From positions 30,731,306 through 30,795,305 of the forward strand of contig OZ026618.1 of NCBI GenBank assembly GCA_964020975.1: a stretch of DNA of 64,000 bases. The letters run 5' to 3'. Source of the DNA: Hermodice carunculata (lineage: Eukaryota; Annelida; Polychaeta; Eunicida; Amphinomidae). The notes beneath the pieces are model-generated. The model did not search any database. It worked only from the letters and a program-made list of their open reading frames with translations, and had not been told where the DNA came from. The number at the start of each line of letters is the position of its first letter. Positions within the stretch are counted from its first letter, which is position 1. Positions 1 through 11,949 of this stretch are shown here, in pieces. Both the position numbers and the translations under genes were made by a program.

Positions 1-212
1 CGAAACTCAGTCAACAGATTTCATTTGCATCCAAAGCTTGCTGAGGAAATCTGTTGACTGAGACTAGTGACCTTCTCTGGAACTGCCAAATTTGCATGGC
101 ACACTGGTACTAGACTGAGAAGCCTTTTCACCAGAAACGGAACGTGGAATCAATGTAGGAATTCTACATGTTCTAGTAACTGACTAGTCATCACTGGGAC
201 TTGAGGGGTTAA
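1..212. repeat. piggyBac-type MITE remnant with terminal hairpin
   Basis: Positions 8-55 form an imperfect hairpin whose arms read GTCAACAG... and ...CTGTTGAC. The segment ends in GGGGTTAA at 205-212, which resembles the AAAGGGTTAA right end of the fuller copy at 38107-38345. The left end lies outside the window, so the length is unknown. The assignment rests on the hairpin and the TTAA end only. No coding sequence is visible. Confidence 0.35.
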
Positions 213-1507
213 AGTGTAAATGTGTGATGAGTATCAGTGTGTAGCCTTTTACTGCTACTTTTAAGCTGTCTGTTTTAGACATCAGTTACTTTTCCAGAGA
301 AACTTGTCCCCCATTTGATAATAATTCCTTCCAGTGGTTTACAATGACTTGCTTTTAACAGAGTTTGTACTTAGCGTCTGTGAGTCATTATAATTAACTG
401 CCTGGTTAGGGCCACAGGAGTCGTTGTTAGTAACTTTCTGTGGACAGAAAATTGAGATTAGCGCTGTTGGTATATTATGGACTTTTGAAAAATATCACTT
501 TTGAGAACCTTTTATTGACTTTGTTGTGGAAATTTTAAAATTTACTGTAGAATAATATTTGAGGTCCACAATTTTTCAGTGGAATATCGTACAATACTTC
601 TACAACACTTGTCTTTCTTTTCTTTTTTTTCCAAAAAAGTAATTAGAGAATCAATTTATAATGGAAGCCCAAGCCTCTGTATCAAATGCTGTGTTATTAG
701 CAGCTCGTGGAGTTGCAGAGTAGCATTAGAGGTGAGATTGTTTAATGGTCCATGTTACATGTGGTGGCTCACAGAGTCGCTCAGTGTAGTATAGATTATT
801 TCTGGTTGCTAATTGTCATACATGTGTACGGCAAATCTTGGTATTGTTCTGTGCTGTGACCATAATACTTTTGAAGTGTGTACTTCTATACTGGGCAAAA
901 CAGATCAATTTTCAGTTGGAGAGCGTCAATATTACAAGTATTGACACAAAAAGGTCCGTATTTTTAATATCAACCCAGCAGGAAGTCTAATACCATTTAT
1001 TGACCACCTGACGGTGCAAACTGTAATCCTGCACTAGTCTAAATTTGGACACTAAGCTGTATGTTTGTACACACTAGTGCTGATAGTACTTATTTATTGG
1101 TGGGCAAGTGAACTCTAACATTTGCCTCTTTGGTATATCTATCGAGAGAGATATTGAATATTTATTGAAGTGACCTGGCCTGGCCAGGCAGCAGTGGCGT
1201 CTCTGTGCTGGGCTGGGTGCACTCTCATGTCGTGTTGGCAGAACTTGCAATAAAACAGTAACAACAAATAGCTGTCTTGTGTTGTACCTTTGATAGTAGA
1301 TGAGGCTCACTAGAGGGAGCTCACTGGCAGGCACCTGTTTTTACCTCGGCTGAGGTTGTGTGGTGGGTCTTCATCCATCATCCACAATTGACATTTTGTA
1401 AATCCCAAAACTGTCAGCCAGATTCACTACAGGCTTGGTGAAAATGTACCTTAGGTGGGTCCCTACCAAGGTTTTTCAAGTGGTAATGGTCCAAGTATTT
1501 TTGAGTT
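213..1507. other. Intergenic DNA, no gene seen
   Basis: AT-rich sequence. The open frames at 579-794 (+) and 1074-1334 (-) are short, have no recognisable domain and no convincing splice context. I see nothing functional here. Confidence 0.5.
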
Positions 1508-2024
1508 TTTAGCTCAGCTGACTTGTCAGTCAGCTGAGCTTATCTTATGGTCCTCCGTCCGTCTGTCCGTCCGTCCCTCCGTCGTCCGTAAACAATTAAC
1601 ATTTTCGACTTCTTCTCTGAAACCGTCAGCCAGATCCACTTCAAACTTGGTGGGGATGTGCCTTGGGTAGGGGTCTACCAAGTTTATTCAAGTGGTCACG
1701 GTCCATTGATTTTTGGATTTTTAATGAATTTTTTTGTTCTTTTTTGGGCAAATCTTAAAAAATCTTCTCTGAAACCGCTCACCCAATTACTTTGATATCA
1801 CACAGAAACACTCCCTGGGACACCTAGTTCTTAATTTGTTCACCAGGTGGCGCTGCAATTTTTTCCTATTTTTATGAATTTTTGTGTGTTTTAGCTACTT
1901 TCGACTTCTCCAGAACTGTCCCTCAGATTAAGCTGAAACATGGTGGATATGTTCCTTGTAGAAGGGTCAAACAAAGTTGTTCACTATGTGGGAATGCTGA
2001 AGATTCCTGATTTTTTGCGATTTT
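1508..2024 (+). repeat. Dispersed repeat, AGCTCAGCTGA head-palindrome family, copy 1
   Basis: The copy opens with a near-palindrome at 1510-1541 (AGCTCAGCTGACTTGTCAGT followed by CAGCTGAGCT), then a run of CCGTCCGTC, then an AT-rich body. The body contains the phrases TTCGACTTCT, CTACCAAGT and AGGTGGCGCTGCAATTTTT, shared with copies at 2025-3195, 20661-21715 and, reversed, 61300-62207. No long open frame exists, so this looks non-autonomous. I do not know the class of its partner. Confidence 0.65.
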
Positions 2025-3195
2025 ACCTCAGCTGACTTGTCAGTCAGCTGAGGTTTTGTGAGGGTCCGTCGTCCGACCGTCGTCCACAATTCACATTTTA
2101 GACTCCTACTCAAAAACCGTCCGCCAGATCCACTTCAAACTTGGTGCAGATGTGCCTTGGGTGGGTCTCTACCAAGTTTGTTCAAATGGTCACGGTCCAG
2201 TGATTTTTGGATTTTTTATGAATTTTTTTGTTCTTTTTTGGGTAAATCTTAAAAAATCTTCTTCTCCTAAACCGCCCGCCCAATTCCTTTGATATCACAC
2301 AGGAACACTCCCTGGGAGTCTTAGTTCTTAATTTGTTCACCAGGTGATGCTGCAATTTTTTTCTTATTTTCTATGAATTTTTGTGTGTTATGGTTATTTT
2401 CGACTTCTTCTCCAGAACCGTCACTCAGATTAAGCTGAAACATGGTGGATATGTTCCTTGTAGAAGGGTAAAACAAAGTTGTTCACTATGTGGGAATGCT
2501 GCGTATACCTGATTTTTAACGAATTTTTCAATTCGGCTCCTTTGGGGTAAATGCACCTTTCCTATTGATTACCATGTAAGTCAATGGGCATTCTAATGCT
2601 AATTTACATTTTTGACTTTTTCTCCAAAACCGTCATCCAGATTTACTTCAAACTTGGTGGCAATGTACCTCGGGTGGATGTCTACCAGGTTTGTTGCAAT
2701 GGTCATGTTCCAATGAATTTTGGATTTTTTTATGATTTTTTTTTTTAAATCTCTACAAAAGTTTAACATGGGAATTTCTTGAAATGGTCATAACTTTAAT
2801 AATATTGACCAGATTTACTTCAAACTTGATAGGGATGTGCCTTGGTTGGATCTCTACCAAGTGTGTTCAAATGGTCACGCTCTATTGATTTTTGGATTTT
2901 TTATGATTTTTTTTGGTTCTTTTTGGGGGCAAAGCTTAAAAATTCGTCTCCTCTGAAACCGCTCACCCAATTGCTTTGATATCGTACATAGACACTCCCG
3001 GGGACAATCAGATTAAGCTGAAATGTGATGGATATGTTGTTGTGGAAGGGTCAAACAGTTGTTTACTAGGTGGCACTGCTTTGGATTCCTGATTTTTAAG
3101 GATTTTCAATTTGGGTACTTGTCGTTCAATGCAGCTTTCCTATTGATTACTATGTAAGTCAATGAGCATTCTAATGCTAATTCACAGGACAACTG
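2025..3195 (+). repeat. Dispersed repeat, AGCTCAGCTGA head-palindrome family, copy 2
   Basis: Starts with the same palindrome as the preceding copy (2025-2054, here with CCTCAGCTGA arms) and repeats its body closely, then continues about 650 bases further with more modules of the same kind. The phrases CTTCAAACTTGGT and TCTACCAAGT recur every few hundred bases, so the body is itself built from tandem modules. It lies head-to-tail with copy 1. Confidence 0.65.
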
Positions 3196-3284
3196 ACACG
3201 AAATTTACTGTTTACTTGATAACTTCAGATCTGTTTTGAGTTAGTACTGTGATGCTGCACATGTTAATGTGTTTGTATGAAGGT

Positions 3285-6200
3285 CTCATTGCTGACCATC
3301 CTACATGTTCCTGCATGTGTAGGAGTGGCATATTCTGCACTAAAGAGAGTCCATGTGATGTCTGTCGAAGATGGACTCCCTCTAAGTGGCAGAAAGTCTG
3401 TTGAGCAGATGTAAGATTTACAAATGGAGGCCCCAATGTGGTCCTTGAATTGAGGCCCCTGTGGGAGAAGATAGGCCTTCTAGGGACCCCAAGTGGACTG
3501 TGGTTGCGAGATCCTGTTGGAGGGTCCCCTCAGCATCCACAACAGCTCAAGTGAGCAGGTCTATGGTGAATGGCCCCTCCCATCTTGCCCAATCTATTGT
3601 CAGCTGTGAATTGGTAGTGCAACAGCAGGATGATACCTTGGTGATCACGAAGGCAGTGAACACCAAGGGAGGAAGGCAGGCGACAGTGGTTGCAGGTAGA
3701 GCATGGGTGAGGTTGTCAACACTCCCCACGGCACCTCCTCCTCCGTGCTTTCCTTCCTGCGCCCCGCTTGGACAAGCTAGGACTGTGCAGACCGAAGCCA
3801 CTGCCCAGGTGATCATGGGCAAGGTGAAGCACTGCTTGTCGCTGTCAGTGAACAGTTAGATAGGCTGGAGTGTAAGGTTTCCTCAGGGGGCCTGGCGGGC
3901 GCTCCTCCTTTCTCGCCCACTCTGAGATGCCTGGCCCATCTTGTGAAAGTGGGGCCAAGTCATTCTCGGAGTCGGCTGCACCAAAGCCTAAGGTGGCCAG
4001 TGCAGCAAGGGCCGTGGCCCCCACTCAGTCTTCTGTGGTGTCAGTGGTCAAATTTGGGCACCTTGGGGGCTAGGTTTCTGAATGCATGATAGTTCTCGGT
4101 GTTGAGGACTCGAAAGTGAGTCACTTGGGGGGGGGGGGAGAAGAGTGAGAGATAAGCCTGACTGCCGATCTCTCCTCTGCCTGGAGGATTGTTCCACGGC
4201 GGAGGACATCCTTGACCTTGACTGCTGGGATTTCCTGAGTGAAGATTCTGAAGCAAAAGAGGGCAGTGCTCCCTTCTCCTCTCTGGTGCCGGAGCGGAAG
4301 GAGGCTGATTCATGGCCACTTTGCTGCTGTCAAGGGAGTAAAGGCCGTGCAGTCATTGGCTTCAGTCAAGGAGGTTGCAGACGGTGGAGAAGCCGGGTTT
4401 GGTGTTTTGGGCGAATGTCTCCTTATGCAGGAAACCCTCTGTGGGGAGGCAGTACCACAGACTGTAGTGGCATAGCCAAGGGCTGTGCCCATGTCAGTAG
4501 AGGGTGTGGATACACAGCCCCCAATTTGGAAGTTCCTCTTTCCACCTTTATGGCCGGAAAGTTTTTCAGAACTTTCCACTGAACTGGCTGGGTCAGGTGA
4601 CACACCAAACACCGGATCCTCTAGGGATGGCCTAGTCCTGAGATGGTTGCTGGCAAAGCTGAAAGCGAGGTTGGAGCTTTACCAGACGAGGCAGTCCATG
4701 TACAACTTTGCTGCCATGAGGGTTGATACTCCCTTATGGGACTGCAGCGTCAAAGAAGCAGGGTATGTGTTCCTGCCCCTCTTAATGCTTTGGTGTTTCA
4801 AACAGGATGCACATGATAACAATAGTAGGTTCCTTCCTTGACAGTGCAGAGTGCTCTGCCATGTGTCTCCTCAAGGAAGCTCACGAAGACCGGTCAGCGC
4901 CAGCCTCCATCAAATGTCTGGTGGCGACCTTGTTGGGTCTCAAGGCTATGCCATAAGGCACATGCTCAGTGGAGCCATTACGTTTGATGCCAATGTCAAG
5001 TTGGTATGGCGTAATGTGCTCTGTGTGGCCAACCTGCCCACAGCAGTGAGCAAACCTGATTACCAGCTGCCCTTGGACCCAGTTGGTCCAGGGCTGTTTA
5101 GCCAGGGATTGGTCCGCCCTCTTGAAAGGATTGGCAATGGGGCCAAGGGGAGGCAGCAATAGTCACTAGATGAGGCTTTGCTGAGGGGTGCGGGGTCGAC
5201 CAAGGGTCGTCTTCCTTTCATCAGCCTGCTGTGTACGAACTGGCTAAGGGTGGTCAGCCTTCAAAGCGTTTTTCTGGTTCCAAGGGTGGCCAGAAGCCAG
5301 AGCCTTGCACTTGGGGGCATGTGCCATTTGTCCAACATCTCTGCCAGCCCACCATTCTGTAGTCCCTCCCAGCCTTCTTGGCAAGGATCTGTCCGTGGCC
5401 GACTAGTGTTGTTGGCCCAACCAATGGGGTTGCATAACGGATGATGTTTTTGCCAGGAATGTCGTTCATCACGGTTACTAGCTGGAATTGCCATGGGGGC
5501 AATCCTCATTCACTCTCAAGAGTTCCCTTTTCTTTTCTGCTTGGCATAGAGGATGATCAGGAACTCTTGCGCCAGGCCATCGAACCAGTATCTTGTAGTG
5601 CAGCACTTCAAGATGGAGACTCCAGCCACCCTCATGGTGGCAACGCTACAGGATGATTGGACAGCCTCTATAGACCTGAAAGATGTATATTTTCACATTT
5701 CCGTGGTCCAATGGTCTCAGAAATTTCTGTACTTTGTGGTCAACAGCTGAGCTCTTTAGTTCCATGCTCTCCCATTTGGTCTAGTGCCGGCACTGCTCAT
5801 CTTGACTTGGGTCCTGAGGGAGGTAGCTTTCATGCACAGGCAAGGGATCTGATTGCACATTTTTCTAGACGCTTGGCTCCTGCAGTCTCGGGACCAGGGC
5901 CTGCTCCTCAAGAACACGCAGTTCATGCTGGATCTGTGTGTGAAGTTAGGCCAAATTGTGAATCTCCCAAAGTCTAGTCTGGCTCCCACAAGGGAGTTCA
6001 TGTTTCCAGGAATACAGTTCTTAACAGTCCCCTTCCTCTGTCAGCCATCAGAGGACAGGTGGAGATGACTCATATCCCTCTTGAACTGGTTCAGGAGGGC
6101 TTCATCCCTGTCTGCCCATCAGTGGATGCAACAGATTGGTACCTTGACGTCCGTGGACTCTCAGGTCTCTCTGGGGAGGCTTCATTGTCGGCCTGTCCAA

Positions 6201-7738
6201 CCCAGTTTTCAAGATCGTTGAGATCGAAAGAGCCATCTATTGTCCCAGCATATTATGATCCAGCGATACAATTGGCTGATGCTGAGTTGGTAGTCTTGCC
6301 AGGAGAACGTGATGCTGGGGCAGTCCCTGCTGGTGTTCAACCATTAAGTGTCTCTATCTACCGCCGCCTGCTTACATGGCTGGCGAGCACATTGGACTCT
6401 AGGACAGCCTAAGGTGGATAGCCTCCTCAGTGGAGGCAGTTTGCCATAATTGACTAGAATTAGAAGCCATTCGCCACTCCCAAGTTTAGTTCACTGGTGG
6501 AGAACAAGCATGCCCTGGTAATGTAGGACAATCATGCAGCAGCTGCATACATCAACAAACAGGGAGGTACCTGCTGAAAAAGCTGTTCTTTCTGGCCAAG
6601 TCAATCTTGCGCTGGTGCCATCTGCATGATGTCAGGATCCAGTGTCGGCACATTTCAGGTTGCCTGAATGTCAAGGCAGACCTGCTCTCGCACAATGGCA
6701 GGTGATTCAGACCGAGTGGTCTCTAAATCCCAGGGTGGTGGATCAACACCTTTCTGTCCCCATTTCCGGATGAGTTGGCATGGGCAATGGATGCCATTTT
6801 GATTTGGTGGTATCAACTGCTACAGCAACTGGACTAAAACAAATTTCACCGCGACCTGCAGTTTCTCAGACTCCACATCTGGGGACTATCACCAAGGGCA
6901 TTGTGTCAGCCCCTTTTTCATAGGGAGTAGCTGAGCGTGTTACCTGCAGGAAACTTTGTAAGTCTTCTTTAAAGATTTATGACTCACAGTGGAACAAGTT
7001 TTGCAGCTGGGTGCATTGCTAAGGGCCTTTCGACTTAGGAGGCTTCAGTCCAGCAAATGGCAGACTTTCTTCCTCTCTTTGAGGAGGGGCACTTGAAGGT
7101 TTGCACCATTGAGGGATACAAGTCAGCCATTGCAGCTACCATTAAGACCAGGGGGCAGAGATTAGGGATGCACCTATTCTTCTGCGGTCTTGTCAACCGT
7201 TTTTACACTCATTGGGGGGTGGAGCGCAACGTTGTGCCTCACTGGGATCTCTCCATGGTGCTTGGGGCACTGACCAAGCCTCCGTTCAGGCCTAAAGATA
7301 TGGGTTTGATCCATCCTAAGATCCTAACCTTCAAGAGGGTCTTCCTATTAGCTCTGGTCACAGATGCTTGGTGTGGGGAAATACACACCTTAGATATAGA
7401 TGCCTCATCAAGTGGTCTGCTGATGGGAAGGATGTTTCTCTGAGGCCTCGGGTGGGATTTATGTAAGACTGAAGTGGCCGGACGAGTCAAGAATCATCAA
7501 CCGCTTTGACAGGTTTTGGGGTAAAGTAGCTCTCTGCCACAATGTCGAGGTCCGAGCCAGATTGGGCCTTTTTGTCCCAATAGAGCACTCCGGTTCTATT
7601 TGAGTAGGATTGAACCTCATCTAGCTGGGTGGAAACCTCATTTTTTTTTGTCCCAATAGAGCACTCCGGTTCTATTTGAGTAGGACTGAACCTCATCTAG
7701 CTGGGTGGAAAGCTCGGTTTCTCCCTGTGTAATTTTCT
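3285..7738 (+). mobile_element. DIRS-type (tyrosine recombinase) retroelement fossil, copy 1
   Basis: Fossil of a DIRS-like retrotransposon. Order on the + strand: a gag-like region with a Cys-rich start (about 3300-5450), a reverse transcriptase region (about 5640-6070, containing WTASIDLKD and HIFLDAWLL), an RNase H-like region (about 6110-6760, containing YINKQGG), and a tyrosine recombinase region (about 7040-7440, containing TIEGYKSAIAATIK). The order RT, RNase H, tyrosine recombinase is diagnostic of DIRS elements, which use a recombinase in place of an integrase. It is broken in many places, no terminal repeats were found here, and it looks old. The second copy at 31083-34457 belongs to the same or a close family. 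Confidence 0.8.
7570..7716 (+). repeat. Tandem duplication of about 76 bp
   Basis: The segment beginning TTTTGTCCCAATAGAGCACT occurs twice in a row, at about 7570 and about 7646, with very few differences. It lies within the recombinase end of the DIRS fossil and appears to be a local duplication. Confidence 0.75.
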
Positions 7739-7741
7739 ATC

Positions 7742-7984
7742 TCATCTGAACACTGAATATTGAGGGATGAATTCAGTGTGTTCTATTTGTTCATTAAGCC
7801 ACTCTTCTTGCACTGCACTAATGTCTGGATGGTGTTTATTAATGAAATCTACCAATTCTGGGTACTTGTGACGTAAACGCTGTGCATTAAATGAAAGAAT
7901 TTTAACAGGAAAATACTCTTTATTCTGATGCAAAATAGATGTTGCCATATTTCTAAGATTGATTGAGTCGTGGGTGATGCTCAC
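7742..7984 (-). pseudogene. LINE endonuclease N-terminal fragment
   Basis: The reverse strand encodes 80 residues that include KILSFNAQRLRHKYPELVDF and HHPDISAVQEEWL. This is the start of the apurinic-like endonuclease domain of jockey/CR1-type LINEs, where the first motif has an Asn (FNAQ/LNIR) and the second reads DI.A.QE.WL. The frame ends at the border with the DIRS fossil, so only the domain start is kept. It probably belonged to a 5' piece of a LINE whose rest is missing. Confidence 0.7.
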
Positions 7985-8639
7985 ATGCCACTTTAAGAAC
8001 CAAATGTGTTTTAGGTCAGATATGGCATGTCGGCCATCATTCAGTGCTCAATCCCTGTTTTGTTGTTGATCTTTTTCTAATGCCGCCTTTCATTTTTCGT
8101 TTCTTGGAATTGAAACAATGTGACAATGCCAACAGCAACAGTGAGGTTTGATAACCAGATTTTCTTCCCGGTTTAGCTGCTAAAGCATTGCATTTAAACT
8201 TAGCACTTCGTATAAATGCTTCTTTTGATCCCTCTCATTTTCTTTGCTGTTCTAAACCTTAAAACCATCTGTTGGGAATGAGGAGAGCAGGTGGGATAGT
8301 AATAAAGCTAACTACTGAATTTGCTTTCAAATTGTATATCCGCATTCTAAGCTCTTTCAAACTTCAGAGAGCGTCCTCAGTACCATTGTGTTTCAAGACA
8401 AATGATATATTTTCCTGACTTTTTGTCACAATTTCATTAATATCCCCAGAGCAATTTTAACTATAAGCCAATCTTCACTATGTATTGTTCATGATGTCAG
8501 AATTCTATCAGTTTCGACAAAGTTTGTCAACTGTTGCTCCTCTTCTAATTGTTTTATTGGACTTTATATGAAAATCTGCCCTCAAACTTGTAATGATTCA
8601 AGTTATTGGCTCTATTATCAGAAATTAATAGGGTGTGAA
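7985..8639 (-). other. Unassigned, possibly decayed LINE 5' region
   Basis: Lies directly upstream (reverse strand) of the endonuclease fragment, where a LINE ORF1 or leader would be. I see no intact frame and no recognisable zinc knuckle or coiled coil. The assignment is by position only. Confidence 0.25.
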
Positions 8640-9232
8640 TCCTTTTTGCGTTCAACATGAATAGTATTGAACTTGGCTGTGTTGAAGGAGAATACCACAT
8701 TGCAATCGACAAAACCACAAAACCAGTCATTCACCCTCATAGGAAAATACAATTTGCCCTTCATGACAAGGTTAAAGATGAATTGGACAGAATAGAGGCA
8801 CAAGGCATAATCACAAAGGTGTAAACACCAACAAAGTGGGTTTACTCAATGGTGGTTGTAAACAATTGTTTTACCTTAGTTAATATGTTTTTATCTATAT
8901 ACTTGTTTTTACTTTATCTATATGTAAATGTATATTTTATGATTCTGTTATTCTTCTTATGTGTATTTTATTTATCAACTGGATCACCTCGTCATATTGT
9001 CATTGTATTCCCATTGCACCATCCAGGGCCTGGCGGAAGACCAGTGAATCCACACTGAGCCAGTAACCCTGGTTAAAGAATAAAGAATCAATCAATCAAT
9101 CAATCAAACAAACAAACAAAAACAACAAAATACGAAGCTGTATTGACAAAAGAAAAATGAACAAAGTGATAAAATGGGAACATTATCCGATGAAGTCAGT
9201 TGACGAAAAATTCTTTTGGGGGAATATAAACA
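8640..9232 (+). mobile_element. Ty3/Gypsy pol fossil fragment, split by a LINE tail
   Basis: Two pieces, 8640-8862 and about 9119-9232, show the region before and at the start of a Gypsy reverse transcriptase. The first contains KPVIHPHRKIQFALHDKVKD and ELDRIEAQGII; the second contains KVIKWEHYPMKSVDE. These follow one another in Gypsy pol proteins. The 256 bases between them are a LINE 3' tail, so the LINE landed in an existing Gypsy copy. The fossil is short and clearly broken. Confidence 0.75.
8863..9118 (+). mobile_element. CR1/L2-like LINE 3' tail with (AATC)n end
   Basis: The segment ends GGTTAAAGAATAAAGAATC followed by about five AATC units and then AAAC units. A 3' untranslated end with an AATAAA-like signal and a short tandem tail instead of poly(A) is typical of CR1/L2-type LINEs. 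No coding part of the LINE is present, so this is a strongly 5'-truncated insertion. It sits inside the Gypsy fossil, so it is the younger of the two. Confidence 0.7.
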
Positions 9233-9259
9233 AGCTGTAGAACTTGTATTGCTGCATAT

Positions 9260-10620
9260 ATATATTTCTTTATTTCCGTATTTTCAGGCCTCCGGCCTAT
9301 AATACAAATGTCAGTTTGAATTTTGTAAGTGAAAACAGATATACAGAAACAAGCAAAATGAATTCATTTAGATAATACAAATGCATATCGGTACTTCCAA
9401 ATTAATCATCTTGTAACTCTTTAAATCCTTCCCAAATAAATAGAGATAATCTTACAATTGTTTCATAGTTTTCAGTACACATTAACCTGTTAAAATGATA
9501 AATATCTGGATGGACATGGATCAGTTCCGGTAAAAATTTAATTCTTAAGTGTGTATATTTTTTACAAACATAAAGGAAATGAATTTCATCTTCAACATAA
9601 GATAAATCTTTTGACAAGGAGTATCTACATAATCTGTATTCCTTATCAATATTATTTCTTCTTCCAACTTCAACATTTAATGAGTGGCATGAGATTCTAA
9701 AACGTGATAGAGCATTTCTTAATTTCCATTCTTTTAATTCAGTAATATATCTTTCGACATTTAATAAAGTTTTAAACTGTACATAATATGCTAATTTACT
9801 ATGTTTTTCCAGATCATTATGCCATGATTGCAATGCTACATTTCTCAACCTTTGTGAAATTTCACTCAAAAATAAATCAACATTTCCAATTTCCTGCGAT
9901 ATCCAGACAAGTCCAAAACCTAATCTAAATACTAAATATTTCACATTTGTAGCCCATGTTTTTCTGCCAGCTTCATCTAATTTAACAAGCATTTCATAGC
10001 ACTGTTTTGGATATCTATTAGGATTCATCAATAACAATTTAGTCCAATACTTAATACTGCGTTTCATATAAAATACAGACAAAGGATATCTTCCACACTC
10101 ACCTGGAACAGCTGCATTGCTAGCTGATGAAGGAACTCCCAAGAAGTATTTGCAAAATTTAATATGTACTTTCTCAATATTTTCACAGTAACTTGTCCCC
10201 CATACTTTGGATCCATAGAGCAAAATTGGCTTTATCATGTTATCAAAAATATGAAATGCTATACCATGAGTAAGTTTTCCACATTTAATTTCAAAACGTC
10301 TCAGCATGCAAATTACTTTTTGTGCTTTTACTGCCAAATTTTTTGTTGCTGCTGACCAACCCAATCTGCTTGAAAACATGATACCTAGTTGTCTCAAGTC
10401 GATTACTACTATAATTCAAAACCAAGATATTGCCATAAACTCCATATTATTGTCTTTTAAAACAAAGGTAGCGACATTATCCTTTTGTATATGCAATGGA
10501 CACGTAAACATTATAATCTTTATCTTCTTTCGTGATGTGATTTGCTTCACAGCTTCAAAGCTAAACAACAGTCTAGCTATACTACGTATCAAACTGATCA
10601 CTTACTTTAATTTATTTTAC
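9260..10620 (-). mobile_element. 5'-truncated LINE, reverse transcriptase C-terminal part
   Basis: The reverse strand encodes 331 residues (10397-9402) starting LGIMFSSRLGWSAATKNLA and including KPILLYGSKVWGTSYCENIE. A further piece upstream (10601-10416) contains IIMFTCPLHIQKDN, the region just before the LGI motif. These match the thumb and C-terminal part of LINE reverse transcriptases. A stop and an apparent frame change separate the two pieces. The palm with the YADD-type motif is missing, so the copy is 5'-truncated. The 3' part (9260-9400) has a short hairpin AGGCCGGAGGCCT and ends in an AAATAAAG plus TATA-rich tail. Confidence 0.8.
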
Positions 10621-11119
10621 CGTGTTTATATAAGCCTTAATGTAGGAACAATTTTTGTGCAATACCTGTTATTATTCTGGTCAAGCAAAATATATTATCT
10701 GTCATCGATTTCCATACAAGTGTCGTTGATGGCCGTATCGTTCGATATGTATTCATGTATATTGTATGACAGACTTATCCAATTTATCTCTTTTATATTT
10801 ATTATAGAACTATGTACTTGTCATTACTGGATTCATGCAGTGCTGTTTACCGAGTTTACTGTATATACCATCGTGCGTTGGACGATGTGTGTAATTAGGA
10901 ATGTACGAACTGAATATTTTTGTTGCACGAGTGCAGCCATCCTAAACCACGAGCTTACATTTCATTATACATGGATCATGATGCCTACTTATTTCCCATT
11001 GTATCTCTTTATATATCTGTTGTGTGCTCACCATGTTGTGCGAACAACATATCCACGCAAGCTAAGAGTACGACTTTTCATGTATTATATCTCTGCTCTT
11101 TATGCTCACAAATATATTA

Positions 11120-11949
11120 GTGGTTCTAGCGAATTCATAATACGGGTTCTTCCTATGCTGCTGCTGTTACCGGGAAATATTCACTGGAACCCCGGTCCTC
11201 CCGGTGACCTTTGTGACATCGCACTTTGTCATCTTAATATTCGGAGTCTAAATCCAGACAAAATAAGATCTTTAAAAACTGATATTGCTCCCTATTTCGA
11301 TATTATTACACTTTCTGAAACGTTCCTTTCACAAAACTCGCTGGATAGTGATCTCAGTATCCCAGGATATCAGGATATCAGGATATCAGGATATCAGGAT
11401 ATCATACGGAAAGACCGCCCTGGTGGTCTTGGAGGCGGAGTGACCCTTTTTGTATCTAAAGAGCTCGTTGTCGCTCGTCGTCATGATCTGGAAGTACCAG
11501 ATATTGAGCTTCTGTGGACTGAGGTAAGAGTTCACAATAACAAATTTTTATTGGGTACTGTTTATAGACCGCCTAACGCACCAGTTTCTTTTTGGGACAA
11601 ACTACAGGATAGTATAGATTTAGCCAAAATTAGTAATATGCAAAATATCATCATAACTGGTGACTTAAACTCAGATTTCAACACCCCTGCTGGCTCTAAA
11701 TTGAAGCAATTCTGCTCTACAAATGTATTAACCTTGCATATTACAGAACCCACGAGAATTACTGCTACTACAGCTACCTGTCTAGACCAAATTATTTCCA
11801 ATATACCCACATTTGTTAAAGAGCCTCGTGTCTTGCCACCCGTTTGTAATTGTGATCACTCTGTAGTTGCCTCAAATATCCTCTTTCGGCGCAAAAAGGA
11901 CAAATCATATAACAGATATATTTGGGAATATAAAAAAAGCCAACTTTGA
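11120..11949 (+). pseudogene. LINE leader and endonuclease domain
   Basis: After a hydrophobic stretch the frame reads LLLLPGNIHWNPGPPGD, a leader commonly seen before CR1-type endonucleases. The endonuclease follows with CHLNIRSLNPDKIRSLKTD, DIITLSETFLS, LLGTVYRPPNAP, IIITGDLNSDF and CNCDHSVVASN, which cover the N, E, Y, D/N and DH catalytic positions. An 8-bp unit AGGATATC is repeated five times at 11364-11403 and adds about 8 residues (GYQDIRIS) without changing frame. The frame stops at 11949, before the linker to the reverse transcriptase. The open frame extends upstream to about 10306, but that part overlaps the other LINE and is probably chance. Confidence 0.8.

Noticed and set aside
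3212-3436. Reverse-strand frame of 74 residues
   Set aside because: It is the shadow of the gag-like start of the DIRS fossil on the + strand.
10306-11110. N-terminal 270 residues of the long + frame as LINE protein
   Set aside because: The first part overlaps the reverse-strand LINE and the rest is hydrophobic without a domain; only the portion from about 11120 is supported.
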